Source: Lachnospiraceae bacterium (GTDB lineage Bacteria > Bacillota > Clostridia > Lachnospirales > Lachnospiraceae). Taken from it: DNA of 64,000 bases. The stretch is taken from positions 1 through 64,000 of the forward strand of contig CAAGPW010000126.1 of the NCBI GenBank assembly GCA_900771955.1, written 5' to 3'. The translations under genes were made by a program, and so were the position numbers. The notes under the pieces were generated by a model that ran no database searches, was not told the DNA's origin, and saw nothing but the letters and a program-made list of their open reading frames with translations. Below, in pieces: positions 20,589 through 28,586 of this stretch. Position 1 is the first letter of the stretch. Every line of letters begins with the position of its first letter.

Positions 20589-21149
20589 TTATATGGTTTG
20601 GAGATCAATATTTTCAATATTTTGCAAGTAGTGCCGGATTACCTTTTTGATGTCGGCGGGTTTTGCTTCCATATTGTTTTCAATCCAGTCGGACAGAATA
20701 TTCCAGATTCCGCCGATGTTAAAGAGGATGATGTACCGCGAAAGAGCAGCGGCAGAGGGATTTCGGGTAATTCTTTTATGTTCCGTCAGAATGAGGCGAT
20801 TTAATTTGGGGAGAAGCAGATAGAGCAGTTCATTGTCCCGGAGCAAAAAAAGAAGGTCCTTGTTGTGTTCGCAGAAAGAAAAGATAATGTCGAGCATTTG
20901 CAGGAATGAATAGGTTTCCTGAATCAGGAGCGTCTCAAGATATTCATATATAATGGCATCAATATGAGAATTTAAAACATCATCTTTTGAGAGAAAATTT
21001 CGGTAAAAAGTTTTTCTGGAAATACCGGATTCGAGTAGAATCTGCTTGACGGTTATTTCAGGATAAGGGCAGCTTTCCATCAGATGCAGCAAAGTTTCGG
21101 TGAGGATTTTTTTTGAGCGCAGAGCGCTTGGATTTTTTGATGGATTCAT
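20589..21149 (-). CDS. TetR-family transcriptional regulator
   Basis: One-component repressor. The start at 21149 (MNPSKNPS) is chosen for AAAGGAAA just upstream, in preference to an ATG six codons earlier. The N-terminal helix-turn-helix reads ITVKQILLESGISRKTFYRN; the rest is a helical ligand-binding domain with a TetR_C-like DUF pattern common in Firmicutes. It diverges from the HXXEE gene, and a palindrome between them is the likely operator. The ligand is unknown. Confidence 0.88.
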   Translation of the reverse strand: MNPSKNPSALRSKKILTETLLHLMESCPYPEITVKQILLESGISRKTFYRNFLSKDDVLNSHIDAIIYEYLETLLIQETYSFLQMLDIIFSFCEHNKDLLFLLRDNELLYLLLPKLNRLILTEHKRITRNPSAAALSRYIILFNIGGIWNILSDWIENNMEAKPADIKKVIRHYLQNIENIDLQTI

Positions 21150-21161
21150 AAATTTCCTTTC

Positions 21162-21187
21162 TGACACTTATTACAAAAATAGTGTCA
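21162..21187. promoter_or_regulatory. Likely TetR operator
   Basis: TGACACT-12-AGTGTCA is a perfect 7-bp inverted repeat in the divergent region between the TetR gene and the HXXEE gene. It is immediately upstream of the TetR ribosome-binding site, the normal place for autoregulation plus control of the neighbour. Confidence 0.6.
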
Positions 21188-21274
21188 CTTGCCAGATTTA
21201 GCTTGTAACGAATATGCAATTAGCGTATCATAAAACAAAATATGACACAATAGTTTACTTTTTGGAGGATTCTG

Positions 21275-21796
21275 ATGGAGCAATATATCTGGCTGTTTCC
21301 GATCATCTTTATTTTTCACGACATGGAAGAGATTATCGGGTTCAAATTGTGGATGCAGAAAAACAGAAAGATGCTGGAGGAAAAGTATCCGTTTGTCTTA
21401 AAGGCATATCCGGACTTCAGTACAGAGGGATTTGCGGTGGCAGTTTATGAGGAACTGATACTATCGGTCATCTTTTCAGGGCTGGCATTCTATACAAAAG
21501 CAGATTTTTTCGGGCTGCTCTGGCTTGGAGCATTCATTGCCTGCACACTGCATTTTGTGATACATATTGTTCAGGCGGTTGTTGTCAGGCAATACATTCC
21601 AGCGGTGATCACCAGCGTGATCTGTCTTCCGGTCAGTATCCGGATCATTTTAAAATGTGTTCAGACCCTGGAGTGCCGGAGGCCTGAAGCTGTACTGTTT
21701 GGGCTTTGCGGGATTCTTGCTGCTGTTGTGAATCTAAAATTTGCGCAGTCTCTGATTGGAAAGTTTACCAGAAAAATGAAAAAATATATGGAGTGA
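21275..21796 (+). CDS. HXXEE-domain membrane protein
   Basis: Small integral membrane protein (173 residues, about five helices) with the family signature HDMEE at residues 15-19 and further conserved Glu and His in later helices (YEELILS, LHFVIHIVQA). The function of the family is unknown; the arrangement of charged residues in helices suggests a metal-dependent membrane enzyme or transporter. GGAGG precedes ATG 21275. It is probably repressed by the divergent TetR protein and may share a transcript with the ProX-like gene 6 bp downstream. Confidence 0.8.
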   Translation: MEQYIWLFPIIFIFHDMEEIIGFKLWMQKNRKMLEEKYPFVLKAYPDFSTEGFAVAVYEELILSVIFSGLAFYTKADFFGLLWLGAFIACTLHFVIHIVQAVVVRQYIPAVITSVICLPVSIRIILKCVQTLECRRPEAVLFGLCGILAAVVNLKFAQSLIGKFTRKMKKYME

Positions 21797-21802
21797 TGCG
21801 GT

Positions 21803-22294
21803 ATGAACAAACAGGATATTTATCATTTGTTACAGGAAACAGGACGCTGGTTTGAAGTCACGGAACATGAAGCGGTTTACAATATGGAAGAGGCACAAAA
21901 AGTTGAACTTCCATATCCGGAATTCGGCGCAAAGACCCTTTTTGTCCGGGATGATAAAAAAAGCAATTATTATCTTATTTCAGTCAAAGGCGAAAAACGG
22001 GTGGATTTAAAAGAATTCAGGAAGGAAAATCAGACCCGTCATTTGAGCTTTGCATCGAAAGAGGAACTGAAGAATATACTGGGGCTGATACCGGGAGCTG
22101 TGACGCCGCTTGGAATATTAAATGATGAAGAAGCAAAAGTCCGGGTATTTCTTGATCGAGATTTTTTTGATACACCCGAAGGACTGATCGGTGTCCATCC
22201 CAATGATAATACGGCAACAGTTTGGATGAAGGCAGAAGATCTGGTAAATATCATAAAGGAACATGGAAATGAAGTGAAGATTGTAGAGTTGTGA
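21803..22294 (+). CDS. Prolyl-tRNA editing protein, ProX/PrdX-like (YbaK domain)
   Basis: Free-standing deacylase that hydrolyses mischarged aminoacyl-tRNA, typically Ala-tRNA(Pro). The YbaK fold is visible in GAKTLFVRDDKKSNYYLI, the conserved Lys in SVKGEKRVDLK, and the loop GLIPGAVTPLGIL, which is nearly invariant in this family. The 163-residue length fits. GGAG lies upstream of ATG 21803. It follows the HXXEE gene closely. Confidence 0.88.
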   Translation: MNKQDIYHLLQETGRWFEVTEHEAVYNMEEAQKVELPYPEFGAKTLFVRDDKKSNYYLISVKGEKRVDLKEFRKENQTRHLSFASKEELKNILGLIPGAVTPLGILNDEEAKVRVFLDRDFFDTPEGLIGVHPNDNTATVWMKAEDLVNIIKEHGNEVKIVEL

Positions 22295-22398
22295 GGGCAA
22301 AATTTATCTGACAATGAATAAATCCCCGTATTTTCCACATACTACCCCTACAGCACAATTATGGAAAGTAATCTGGAAAACAGGAGGAATTTTACGAT

Positions 22399-22947
22399 AT
22401 GAAAGCCACAGGAATTGTCAGAAGAATAGATGACCTTGGAAGGGTTGTGGTACCGAAGGAAATACGCAGAACATTACGAATCCGCGAGGGTGATCCGCTT
22501 GAAATTTTTACCGACCGTGAAGGAGAGATCATCTTAAAGAAATATTCGCTGATCGGAGAACTCAGCCAGTATGCCGGGTTGTATGCAGAAGCGCTTGCAC
22601 AGATCAGCGGGCAGCTTGTATGTATCACAGACCGGGATCATGTGGTGGCAGCAGTCGGAGCCGGTCGGAAAGACTTTGAGGGGAAGCCGATCAGCAAACA
22701 GCTGGAAGGCGTGATCGAGGAGCGCAGAAATGTGGTGACAACAGCTGCGGATGGAAGTTTTGTTTATATTACACTGGATGACAGTGGAGAACATAACAAT
22801 GAGGTAATCAGTACGATTCTCTGTGAAGGAGATGCCATCGGTGCGGTTGTACTCTACGGAAGAGATGCAAAGAGAAAATTTGGTGACACTGAGCAGAAGC
22901 TTGCGATGACGGCAGCAGTGTTTTTGGGGCGACAGATGGAGCAGTAG
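22399..22947 (+). CDS. spoVT: Stage V sporulation protein T, AbrB-type regulator
   Basis: Tetrameric DNA-binding regulator of late forespore genes in spore formers. The N-terminal swapped-hairpin AbrB domain (1-50) reads MKATGIVRRIDDLGRVVVPK; residues 55-182 are the GAF-like domain that distinguishes SpoVT from short AbrB proteins. AGGAGGA precedes ATG 22399. Its presence suggests a sporulating ancestor or retained sporulation control, although Roseburia-type bacteria are often described as non-sporing. Confidence 0.9.
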   Translation: MKATGIVRRIDDLGRVVVPKEIRRTLRIREGDPLEIFTDREGEIILKKYSLIGELSQYAGLYAEALAQISGQLVCITDRDHVVAAVGAGRKDFEGKPISKQLEGVIEERRNVVTTAADGSFVYITLDDSGEHNNEVISTILCEGDAIGAVVLYGRDAKRKFGDTEQKLAMTAAVFLGRQMEQ

Positions 22948-22984
22948 CCGCCGGTATCTGTCAACAGGGAGGAAACAGTGCAGT

Positions 22985-24103
22985 TTAAAAAACATGCATC
23001 AGTTTCAGATCTTCTGACAGTACCAGCACGTCTGCCTCCATACCGGGAAGAAGCTGACCGATCTCATGTTCCATATGCAGACTTTTAGCCGGATTTATGG
23101 TGACGGCTTTTAACGCGGCGGTAAGCGGAATGCCGAAGGAGACAGCATTTTGAAAACAGGAAAACAGGTTTGTGACCGAACCGGACAGAGTACCGTCGGT
23201 GAGAGTTGCCCTGCAGCCGCTTTTTTTCACTTCCTGTCCGCCCAGTTCATAGATGCCGTCTTTCATACCGCAGGCACGCATGGAGTCGCTGATCAGGATC
23301 ATATGATCTTCACCAAACAGGCGGAAGGTGTTGCGGATCATGGAAGGATGGATATGAATACCGTCACAGATGACCTCGACAAAGACATTGGCAGAGGTGG
23401 AGCAGGCATCTGCGGCAGCGCCGGCAATACCGGGATCGCGGTGTAACATGGGTTCCATTCCGTTAAACAGATGGGTGACATGATCTGCACCGTGTGAGAA
23501 AGCGGCTGCTGCCGTTTCAAAGTCCGCAACGGAATGACCGAGCGAAACGGAGACGGTATCTTTTACTGCGGTGATAAAGTCGAGTGAGCCAAAAAGCTCC
23601 GGTGCGAGCGTGACAAATTTAATGCGATCCTGACAGCCATGAAAGAGAGAAAAGAACATGGCACTGTCAGGATTTTTGATATAATCTTCTTTTTGTGCAC
23701 CTCTTTTGGATGCAGAGATAAACGGTCCTTCCATATTGATGCCGGCAATACGTGCAGATGCAGGAGCCGGAGCATCCATAAGCACAGAAGCCGTCTGAAA
23801 GATTTTTTGCAGACGGTCTGCCGGAAGTGTCATGGAAGTCGGGCAAAATGAAGTGATGCCGCAGGATTTCAGGTAGGCGGCGATCCGTTTCAGACCATCC
23901 ACATCCGCATCACAGAAGTCGGCACCAACAGCACCGTGTGTATGGATGTCGATAAAGCCTGGAACTACATAGCAGCCTGAAACGTCAAAGACTTGCGGAT
24001 CGGACGATGAGATTTCTGCGGCAATCCTGTGAAGGCCATTTATCTGCAGATCCTTTTTTTCAAATCCATTCTGGGTAAAAATAAATCCGTTCTTTAGTAT
24101 CAT
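22985..24103 (-). CDS. nagA: N-acetylglucosamine-6-phosphate deacetylase
   Basis: Converts GlcNAc-6-P to glucosamine-6-P and acetate in amino-sugar use and wall recycling. Amidohydrolase fold with DIHTHGAVGADFCD near residue 50, the metal Glu in NMEGPF, metal His residues in SLGHS and THLFNGM, and the catalytic Asp in LISDSMRACG. The 372-residue length is normal. The usual partner nagB is not adjacent. It is 43 bp downstream of agrC in the same direction, so it may receive read-through from the agr kinase operon. Confidence 0.93.
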   Translation of the reverse strand: MILKNGFIFTQNGFEKKDLQINGLHRIAAEISSSDPQVFDVSGCYVVPGFIDIHTHGAVGADFCDADVDGLKRIAAYLKSCGITSFCPTSMTLPADRLQKIFQTASVLMDAPAPASARIAGINMEGPFISASKRGAQKEDYIKNPDSAMFFSLFHGCQDRIKFVTLAPELFGSLDFITAVKDTVSVSLGHSVADFETAAAAFSHGADHVTHLFNGMEPMLHRDPGIAGAAADACSTSANVFVEVICDGIHIHPSMIRNTFRLFGEDHMILISDSMRACGMKDGIYELGGQEVKKSGCRATLTDGTLSGSVTNLFSCFQNAVSFGIPLTAALKAVTINPAKSLHMEHEIGQLLPGMEADVLVLSEDLKLMHVF

Positions 24104-24146
24104 AAAAATTTCCTCTTTCCGAAAAATAGGATCTGAGGTTGCTAAA

Positions 24147-25445
24147 TTATGAAGCTTTTCGCAGCGTCAGGATCGTATGAAAAGTTTTTGTTGTTTTGTC
24201 ATAATAGGTCTGGAGCTCACCATGATACTTTTCCACAATTCGTTTGATGCTTTTCATGCCGAAGCCGTGCTTTTGTTTGTCTGATTTACTGGTGATCAGC
24301 TTTTTTCCGTGCTCGCAAAACGGATTATGCTCGCAGGAATTGGTCATGACAAGAACCGTGTAGGGGGTATTTTCTCTGCGGCTTAAACTCAGTTCGATGA
24401 AAGCGTTGTTGATATCTGCGGAAGATTCAAGCGCATTTTCAAGCAGATTGCAGAAAAGGGAAGTCATATCGGTATCGGTAATAAAATCAGTGGTATTACT
24501 GCGTATATCTGTGTGAAAAGCGACTCCTTTTTCGTTACATCTGGTCTGATAACGACAGAGGATCGCATCCAGGATTTCGCGGTCACACAGATGGGTGTTC
24601 CCCTTGAGGGCAGGTGACTGGATCAACAGATTGATATATTCAGCAATTTTTGCAGGTTCATTTTTATCATTTAATACAGAGATCACGTTGAGGTGTTTTT
24701 TGATATCATGGATCAGAATGTTCTGGCTTTCGTTCTGCTTTAACAGCAGCTTATAATATTCTGTGGCATCCTGTTCTTTCAGAAGCCGAAGCTGGATCTC
24801 GGTAAAAGCCAGCTCTTTTTTCTGATTATAGTTGTCAATGACAAAGATAAGAAGGTTACTGATCAGCAACAGAACAGCGCTGATGGAAATGAGCCATTCG
24901 ATCGATACACAACAGATCGAGCCCTGACAGATGGATAGCAGGGTGATCAGAACAAATACGGAGACAACCGGAATACTGATCAGAAAAACAGAACTGCTGT
25001 TTTCCGGAAGGTCATTTCTTGTTTTTCCCTTTAGATAATGGGATAAAAGGAACATAAGAATAAAGTATGTAATCTTGCTGATGATGGTTAGAAACAGCAG
25101 ATCCAGAAAAGAGGATTCCGGAGAGAAAAAGGAAATCAGATTATATGGGATCAGCTCACTCATGCCCATCATAACGGTGGCTGCAGCGGCATGGAATGCG
25201 GCAAGATACCATTTGATATGATAGGACAGGTAAAGAAAGATAAAATTGGCGATCAGAAAAGCAGCGATATTCCAGGACCAGTAGCTTTGTATGGAGGCTA
25301 TCAGATATAGTCCGGCATAAAGCAGAAGGATAATACTTATTTCTAGTTTCAAGCTATGTTTGGAAAGAAACAGTTTTTTGGCATATTGCTGAAAAATAAG
25401 AGCTTCCAACAGATAAATAAAGATAAAAAGTAGTGAAGATTCCAT
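24147..25445 (-). CDS. agrC: AgrC-type sensor histidine kinase (GHKL family)
   Basis: Membrane receptor kinase for a secreted peptide. Six or seven helices fill residues 1-205, a coiled segment follows, and the phospho-acceptor His246 lies in IHDIKKHLNVI. The ATP-binding GHKL domain has the N-box FCNLLENALES and a glycine box KHGFGMKSIKRIV. This layout is that of AgrC/ComD-like kinases. It starts 5 bp after agrA, within an agrA-agrC leftward operon that diverges from agrD-agrB. The symbol is by family and context. Confidence 0.85.
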   Translation of the reverse strand: MESSLLFIFIYLLEALIFQQYAKKLFLSKHSLKLEISIILLLYAGLYLIASIQSYWSWNIAAFLIANFIFLYLSYHIKWYLAAFHAAAATVMMGMSELIPYNLISFFSPESSFLDLLFLTIISKITYFILMFLLSHYLKGKTRNDLPENSSSVFLISIPVVSVFVLITLLSICQGSICCVSIEWLISISAVLLLISNLLIFVIDNYNQKKELAFTEIQLRLLKEQDATEYYKLLLKQNESQNILIHDIKKHLNVISVLNDKNEPAKIAEYINLLIQSPALKGNTHLCDREILDAILCRYQTRCNEKGVAFHTDIRSNTTDFITDTDMTSLFCNLLENALESSADINNAFIELSLSRRENTPYTVLVMTNSCEHNPFCEHGKKLITSKSDKQKHGFGMKSIKRIVEKYHGELQTYYDKTTKTFHTILTLRKAS

Positions 25446-25450
25446 GTATA

Positions 25451-26158
25451 TTACCTCGTGCTTTCCAGATATAAGAAATAAGCTTCTTTAAATTCGGTGT
25501 ATTTCCTGCGTGTCAGGTAGGCTTCAAAGCGATGGCTGGCAAGTTGGATCAGTGAATGGTCAAATTCTGAAACATGTGCAAGATTGACGAGAAAGCTTCG
25601 GTGGGACTGAAAAAAGCAGTTTTTTGGAAGCAGGTCTGCCCAGAACTGCATATTGTGCACGGATTCAAAGTCTTTTGCCAGCGTATGGATGATCAGTTTG
25701 CGGCCCTGGGTTTCCAGAGAGATAATATCGGTGACCGGGACAGTAATTACGCCCTGTCTGGTTTCAATAGCAACTTTTTCCATTACAGAGTTGTAATGCT
25801 TCAATGCGTCTTTCAGATTGCGGAAAAGCCGCTGCCTGTCCACGGGCTTTGAGAGATAGCGGAATACATGAAAGCGCATTGCTTCATCGAGATATTCAGT
25901 GTAGGAGGTAACCATAAAAATAATGATATCAGCATTTGCTTTTTTCAACTTCTGACCTACATAGATACCGTCTACTCCTGGCATTTCCACATCCAGAAAT
26001 ACCATGTCTTTTTCTCCGGTATCCGACAGCAGGGATTCTCCGTCGGAAAAGAGTACTGTGGTCGGACATTTCAGATGATTTCTGGTAAAAAAATCGTGAA
26101 TGTAGTTTTCCAGTTGTTCGGCTATTGCAGGCTCATCATCGCAGATCAGTATACGCAT
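25451..26158 (-). CDS. agrA: AgrA-type LytTR response regulator
   Basis: Response regulator of 235 residues: receiver domain 1-120 with phospho-acceptor Asp56 (FLDVEMPG), then a LytTR DNA-binding domain (about 135-230: IISLETQGRKLIIHT, CFFQSHRSFLVNLAHV). The family binds direct repeats of about 9 bp. GGGGGA precedes the ATG. Partner of the adjacent kinase. The expected target is the agrDB promoter. Confidence 0.88.
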   Translation of the reverse strand: MRILICDDEPAIAEQLENYIHDFFTRNHLKCPTTVLFSDGESLLSDTGEKDMVFLDVEMPGVDGIYVGQKLKKANADIIIFMVTSYTEYLDEAMRFHVFRYLSKPVDRQRLFRNLKDALKHYNSVMEKVAIETRQGVITVPVTDIISLETQGRKLIIHTLAKDFESVHNMQFWADLLPKNCFFQSHRSFLVNLAHVSEFDHSLIQLASHRFEAYLTRRKYTEFKEAYFLYLESTR

Positions 26159-26199
26159 AAAATTTCATCCCCCATGAATATAAATTTATCTGTTATCTA

Positions 26200-26229
26200 A
26201 TATAATACGGAAAGTATGTAAAATTGCAA
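26200..26229 (-). promoter_or_regulatory. Probable agrAC promoter
   Basis: On the minus strand TTGCAA (26229-26224) is followed by TATTATATT; spacing is 15 bp to TATTAT (26208-26203) or 18 bp to TATATT (26205-26200). The spacer contains GAAAGTAT read on the plus strand, an 8-mer that recurs in the palindrome upstream of agrD. Confidence 0.45.
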
Positions 26230-26294
26230 GGGAGACACCATGAAAATTGAAACATTGTCGACCGTACATACGTAAGAAGGGAGTAAAAGGGTAT

Positions 26295-26651
26295 TCATAT
26301 AAAATGGTCATTGTTCCATGGACTCTGATTGCGCTCTACAAGCAGTTCAATAAACTTTTCAGCAAGTATGAGATCGGAGGGGCTGCACAGGCGCAGCTTG
26401 TCAGTAATATCCTTTGAGATATTGTTGGCATGCATACTTCCGAGCAGCAGATAATCAGGAGTAACCTTTAAGGCCTCACACAGTTTGAGAAAAGTATCCA
26501 TGCTGGGTTTTTGCCTTCCGCTTTCGATAGATGACATGTGATTGGCAGAGACGGCAAGCAGGTCAGCCAGATCACTCTGCTTTAAATTCAGTTCTTTGCG
26601 CCGCACCCGGATGCGGTTTCCCATTTCAATATAGTGCAGATACAATTGCAT
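26295..26651 (-). CDS. XRE-family regulator inside the agr locus
   Basis: Small DNA-binding protein of 118 residues; ATG 26651 (a GTG lies one codon earlier). The helix-turn-helix covers about 9-65: ELNLKQSDLADLLAVSANHM then SSIESGRQKPSMDTFLKLCE. The C-terminal 45 residues are helical with no known fold. It lies between the agrAC and agrDB arms, divergent from agrD. Such regulators next to agr loci are common in Clostridia, but the role here is inferred. The 12-bp palindrome at 26736 is a candidate site for it. Confidence 0.85.
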   Translation of the reverse strand: MQLYLHYIEMGNRIRVRRKELNLKQSDLADLLAVSANHMSSIESGRQKPSMDTFLKLCEALKVTPDYLLLGSMHANNISKDITDKLRLCSPSDLILAEKFIELLVERNQSPWNNDHFI

Positions 26652-26710
26652 CACATCCTTAACTTCTGAAATAGCTGTATTCTTCTGTCAGAGTTACAAA
26701 AAATATCTGA

Positions 26711-26766
26711 AAAACAGTTTTTTGAACCAATATGAAAGTATATACTTCCGTTCGCGCAAAAACAGT
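26711..26766 (+). promoter_or_regulatory. Direct repeats, possible LytTR (AgrA) sites upstream of agrD
   Basis: AAAACAGT occurs at 26711-26718 and again at 26759-26766, the second abutting the weak -35 region. AgrA-type regulators bind ACAGTT-like direct repeats, usually 12-13 bp apart; the 48-bp spacing here is not typical, so the assignment is tentative. Confidence 0.3.
26736..26747. promoter_or_regulatory. 12-bp palindrome upstream of agrD, candidate operator
   Basis: AAGTATATACTT is a perfect palindrome located 42 bases before the -10 of agrD and 84 bases from the XRE start. Size and AT-rich centre suit a dimeric XRE repressor. The half-site GAAAGTAT also occurs in the agrAC promoter. 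Confidence 0.4.
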
Positions 26767-26788
26767 CGATTTTTGCCGGAAAACCGAT

Positions 26789-26794
26789 TATGAT
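26789..26794 (+). promoter_or_regulatory. -10 element of the agrDB promoter
   Basis: TATGAT lies 45 bases before the agrD start. The matching -35 position (TCGATT) is poor, as expected of an activator-dependent promoter. Confidence 0.4.
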
Positions 26795-26838
26795 AGGGGC
26801 GTAGCGAAAAACATTTCTATCATGAAAGGAGAAGAACT

Positions 26839-26991
26839 ATGACAAACAAAAATTTAACCAAACAGGCAGCAAAAGGGGTGGCGTCTGCACTGGAATCATT
26901 ACTGCGGGTAGATGCAAATTCAACATCATGCGGTATTGTTTATCAGCCGAAGGCACCGAAGGAACTGGCACGTTACAGAAAGAGTAAATGA
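26839..26991 (+). CDS. agrD: AgrD-type cyclic autoinducer peptide precursor
   Basis: A 50-residue precursor of a secreted signalling peptide. The N-terminal part (1-25) is a helical leader, then NSTSCGIVY (residues 27-35), then the charged tail QPKAPKELARYRKSK. The conserved Cys31 and the downstream (Y)QPKxPKEL signature match Clostridial AgrD proteins. A five-residue thiolactone ring from Cys31 to Tyr35 with a short N-terminal tail is the predicted mature signal. AAAGGAGAAG precedes ATG 26839. The stop overlaps the agrB start (ATGA), so the two are translationally coupled. It is below common ORF-length cut-offs and easily missed. Confidence 0.88.
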   Translation: MTNKNLTKQAAKGVASALESLLRVDANSTSCGIVYQPKAPKELARYRKSK

Positions 26992-27584
26992 TCGCGCGGT
27001 GTGCAGAAGGAATAACAGGCTGGCTCATCCGGCATGAAGCGATCAGAGAATCTGACAGAGAGCTATATGTCTATGCGGCATATAGCTTTCTGATTACGAT
27101 TTCGCCGTTATTCCTTACTATTATCATTGGTACACTGTTTGGAAGAACCGGACAGAGTATTCTTCTCATTATTCCGTTTCTTGTTATCCGCAAATTCAGC
27201 GGAGGGATACATGCAAAATATGCATGGGTATGTTTTATCTGCTCATGTCTGTTGCTGTTAATATGTATTGGGCTTTCCGGTCAGATTGCCTGTGACTGGA
27301 AAATGGCGCTTGCAACGGGCGGGGCGATACTTGGTCTTTCGCTGTTAAGTCCGGTGGATTCTGAAAACCGGAGACTGGAGAAAGACGAGCAGAAGCGTTA
27401 TAAGATGGTTACGATGGTTCTTGCGGTGGGGTTCGGAGCTGTCGGAGTGATTCTTTCCCTGTGCGGGCAGGACAGGGCAGCGGTCTGCATCTCACTTGGC
27501 ATTATTCTGACTGCAGTATTGCAGCTTCCGTGCATTTTTTTGAAAATATATCTATTTTTTCAAAAAAATGACCAAAACAGATGA
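26988..27584 (+). CDS. agrB: AgrB-type autoinducer-processing protease
   Basis: Membrane cysteine endopeptidase that cleaves the AgrD C-terminal tail and forms the thiolactone. The catalytic pair is His75 in KFSGGIHA and Cys82, with the 7-residue spacing known from AgrB. About five to six helices fill the 198-residue protein, typical size. The start overlaps the agrD stop by four bases. The gene order D-B, with the kinase operon divergent, differs from the B-D-C-A order of staphylococci. Confidence 0.92.
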   Translation: MIARCAEGITGWLIRHEAIRESDRELYVYAAYSFLITISPLFLTIIIGTLFGRTGQSILLIIPFLVIRKFSGGIHAKYAWVCFICSCLLLLICIGLSGQIACDWKMALATGGAILGLSLLSPVDSENRRLEKDEQKRYKMVTMVLAVGFGAVGVILSLCGQDRAAVCISLGIILTAVLQLPCIFLKIYLFFQKNDQNR

Positions 27585-27681
27585 AAAAATGTCGTTTCAT
27601 ACATAATTACTTGAAAACAAAGTGGATTTGAAGATAATAGGAAAAGTAATTATTGTTTTGGAAAATGGAGAAGGATGATAA

Positions 27682-28320
27682 ATGAAGAATGCCGGAGCAG
27701 CATTAACAAGGGAGAAAATCTGGGAAGCATTAGAGGATATGGAGAGAATTGACCGGAATGAATTTTATGTGGAAGGTCAGAAGTACAATATCAGTGATAT
27801 TGAGAAGATAAACGACGGTCTGATACAGGAAATCAGAAGCGAAAACAATACGATCACGATCGAAAAAGGGAAATTTTATGGTGTACAGAGCGCCGATGGA
27901 AGAAAATGGGCAATGCATGTAAATAAAAACGGTGATTTCCGTCTGATGCATTCGGAGTCGCTGTATGCGTGGAACCATGGAGAAAAATGTCCGGAAGCAT
28001 ATGAATGCTGGGGCTTTATAAGGGCATTGAGCGTAACGTCACTTACGGTCGTCTTTGACATGGAATTTAAAACGCCGGGCGAAGTAAACAGGATTTTAAA
28101 AAAATTTGGCATCCGGCACGGCTTTTTCACAGTCAGTGTCGGCGGGCGCAGCAATACATTCTTTTACAGTAAAGAAGGTAAAATATGTGCAAAAAACGAT
28201 TATGACAGTTACTATCGGAAATACCGGAAGAATGGAAATGCAACACTGCCTTATGGAACGGACTATATTGAGTTTAAAAGGACGGATATCGGTAAAAATA
28301 AAGTAGGAGAAAGTGCATAA
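27682..28320 (+). CDS. Conserved-looking hypothetical protein downstream of agrB
   Basis: I do not recognise this 212-residue protein. It has no signal peptide or membrane segment. The N-terminal third is charged and helical (TREKIWEALEDMERIDRNEF); the middle is beta-rich with Trp and Tyr (YAWNHGEKCPEAYECWGF); the C-terminal part is basic and Tyr-rich (YDSYYRKYRKNGN). GGAGAAGGATG precedes ATG 27682. It follows agrB by 97 bp without a terminator between and ends in a strong terminator, so it is probably part of the agrDB transcript and may be a quorum-controlled effector. Confidence 0.7.
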   Translation: MKNAGAALTREKIWEALEDMERIDRNEFYVEGQKYNISDIEKINDGLIQEIRSENNTITIEKGKFYGVQSADGRKWAMHVNKNGDFRLMHSESLYAWNHGEKCPEAYECWGFIRALSVTSLTVVFDMEFKTPGEVNRILKKFGIRHGFFTVSVGGRSNTFFYSKEGKICAKNDYDSYYRKYRKNGNATLPYGTDYIEFKRTDIGKNKVGESA

Positions 28321-28345
28321 TAAAATAAGAAAAAACAGACTCAGG

Positions 28346-28392
28346 AAAAAGAGCCTGCCGCGTGGTTTTAATATGCGGCAGGCTCTTTTTCT
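28346..28392. terminator. Strong terminator after the agrDB-hypothetical unit
   Basis: A perfect 16-bp stem AAAAAGAGCCTGCCGC / GCGGCAGGCTCTTTTT ends in T-runs on both strands, closing the rightward agr transcript. Confidence 0.92.
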
Positions 28393-28586
28393 GTTATGAC
28401 GAACGGTTATCTTAAGTGGGATGCGAAGCACATGCCGTCTTCATGTGCATAATTATTTTAGAAACAGTTCATGGAATTTTAAGAATCGTCCCACCTTGTA
28501 TAATCTCTGCGTTCAGTGTAAAATAAATAAATATGGTACAGAAACATAATCGGAGAACGGGATAGATGAAAGGATAATGAGACCGT

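Noticed and set aside
21214..21450. 78-codon ORF before the HXXEE gene
   Set aside because: Overlaps the HXXEE gene in another frame, starts without a ribosome-binding site and lies on the promoter region.
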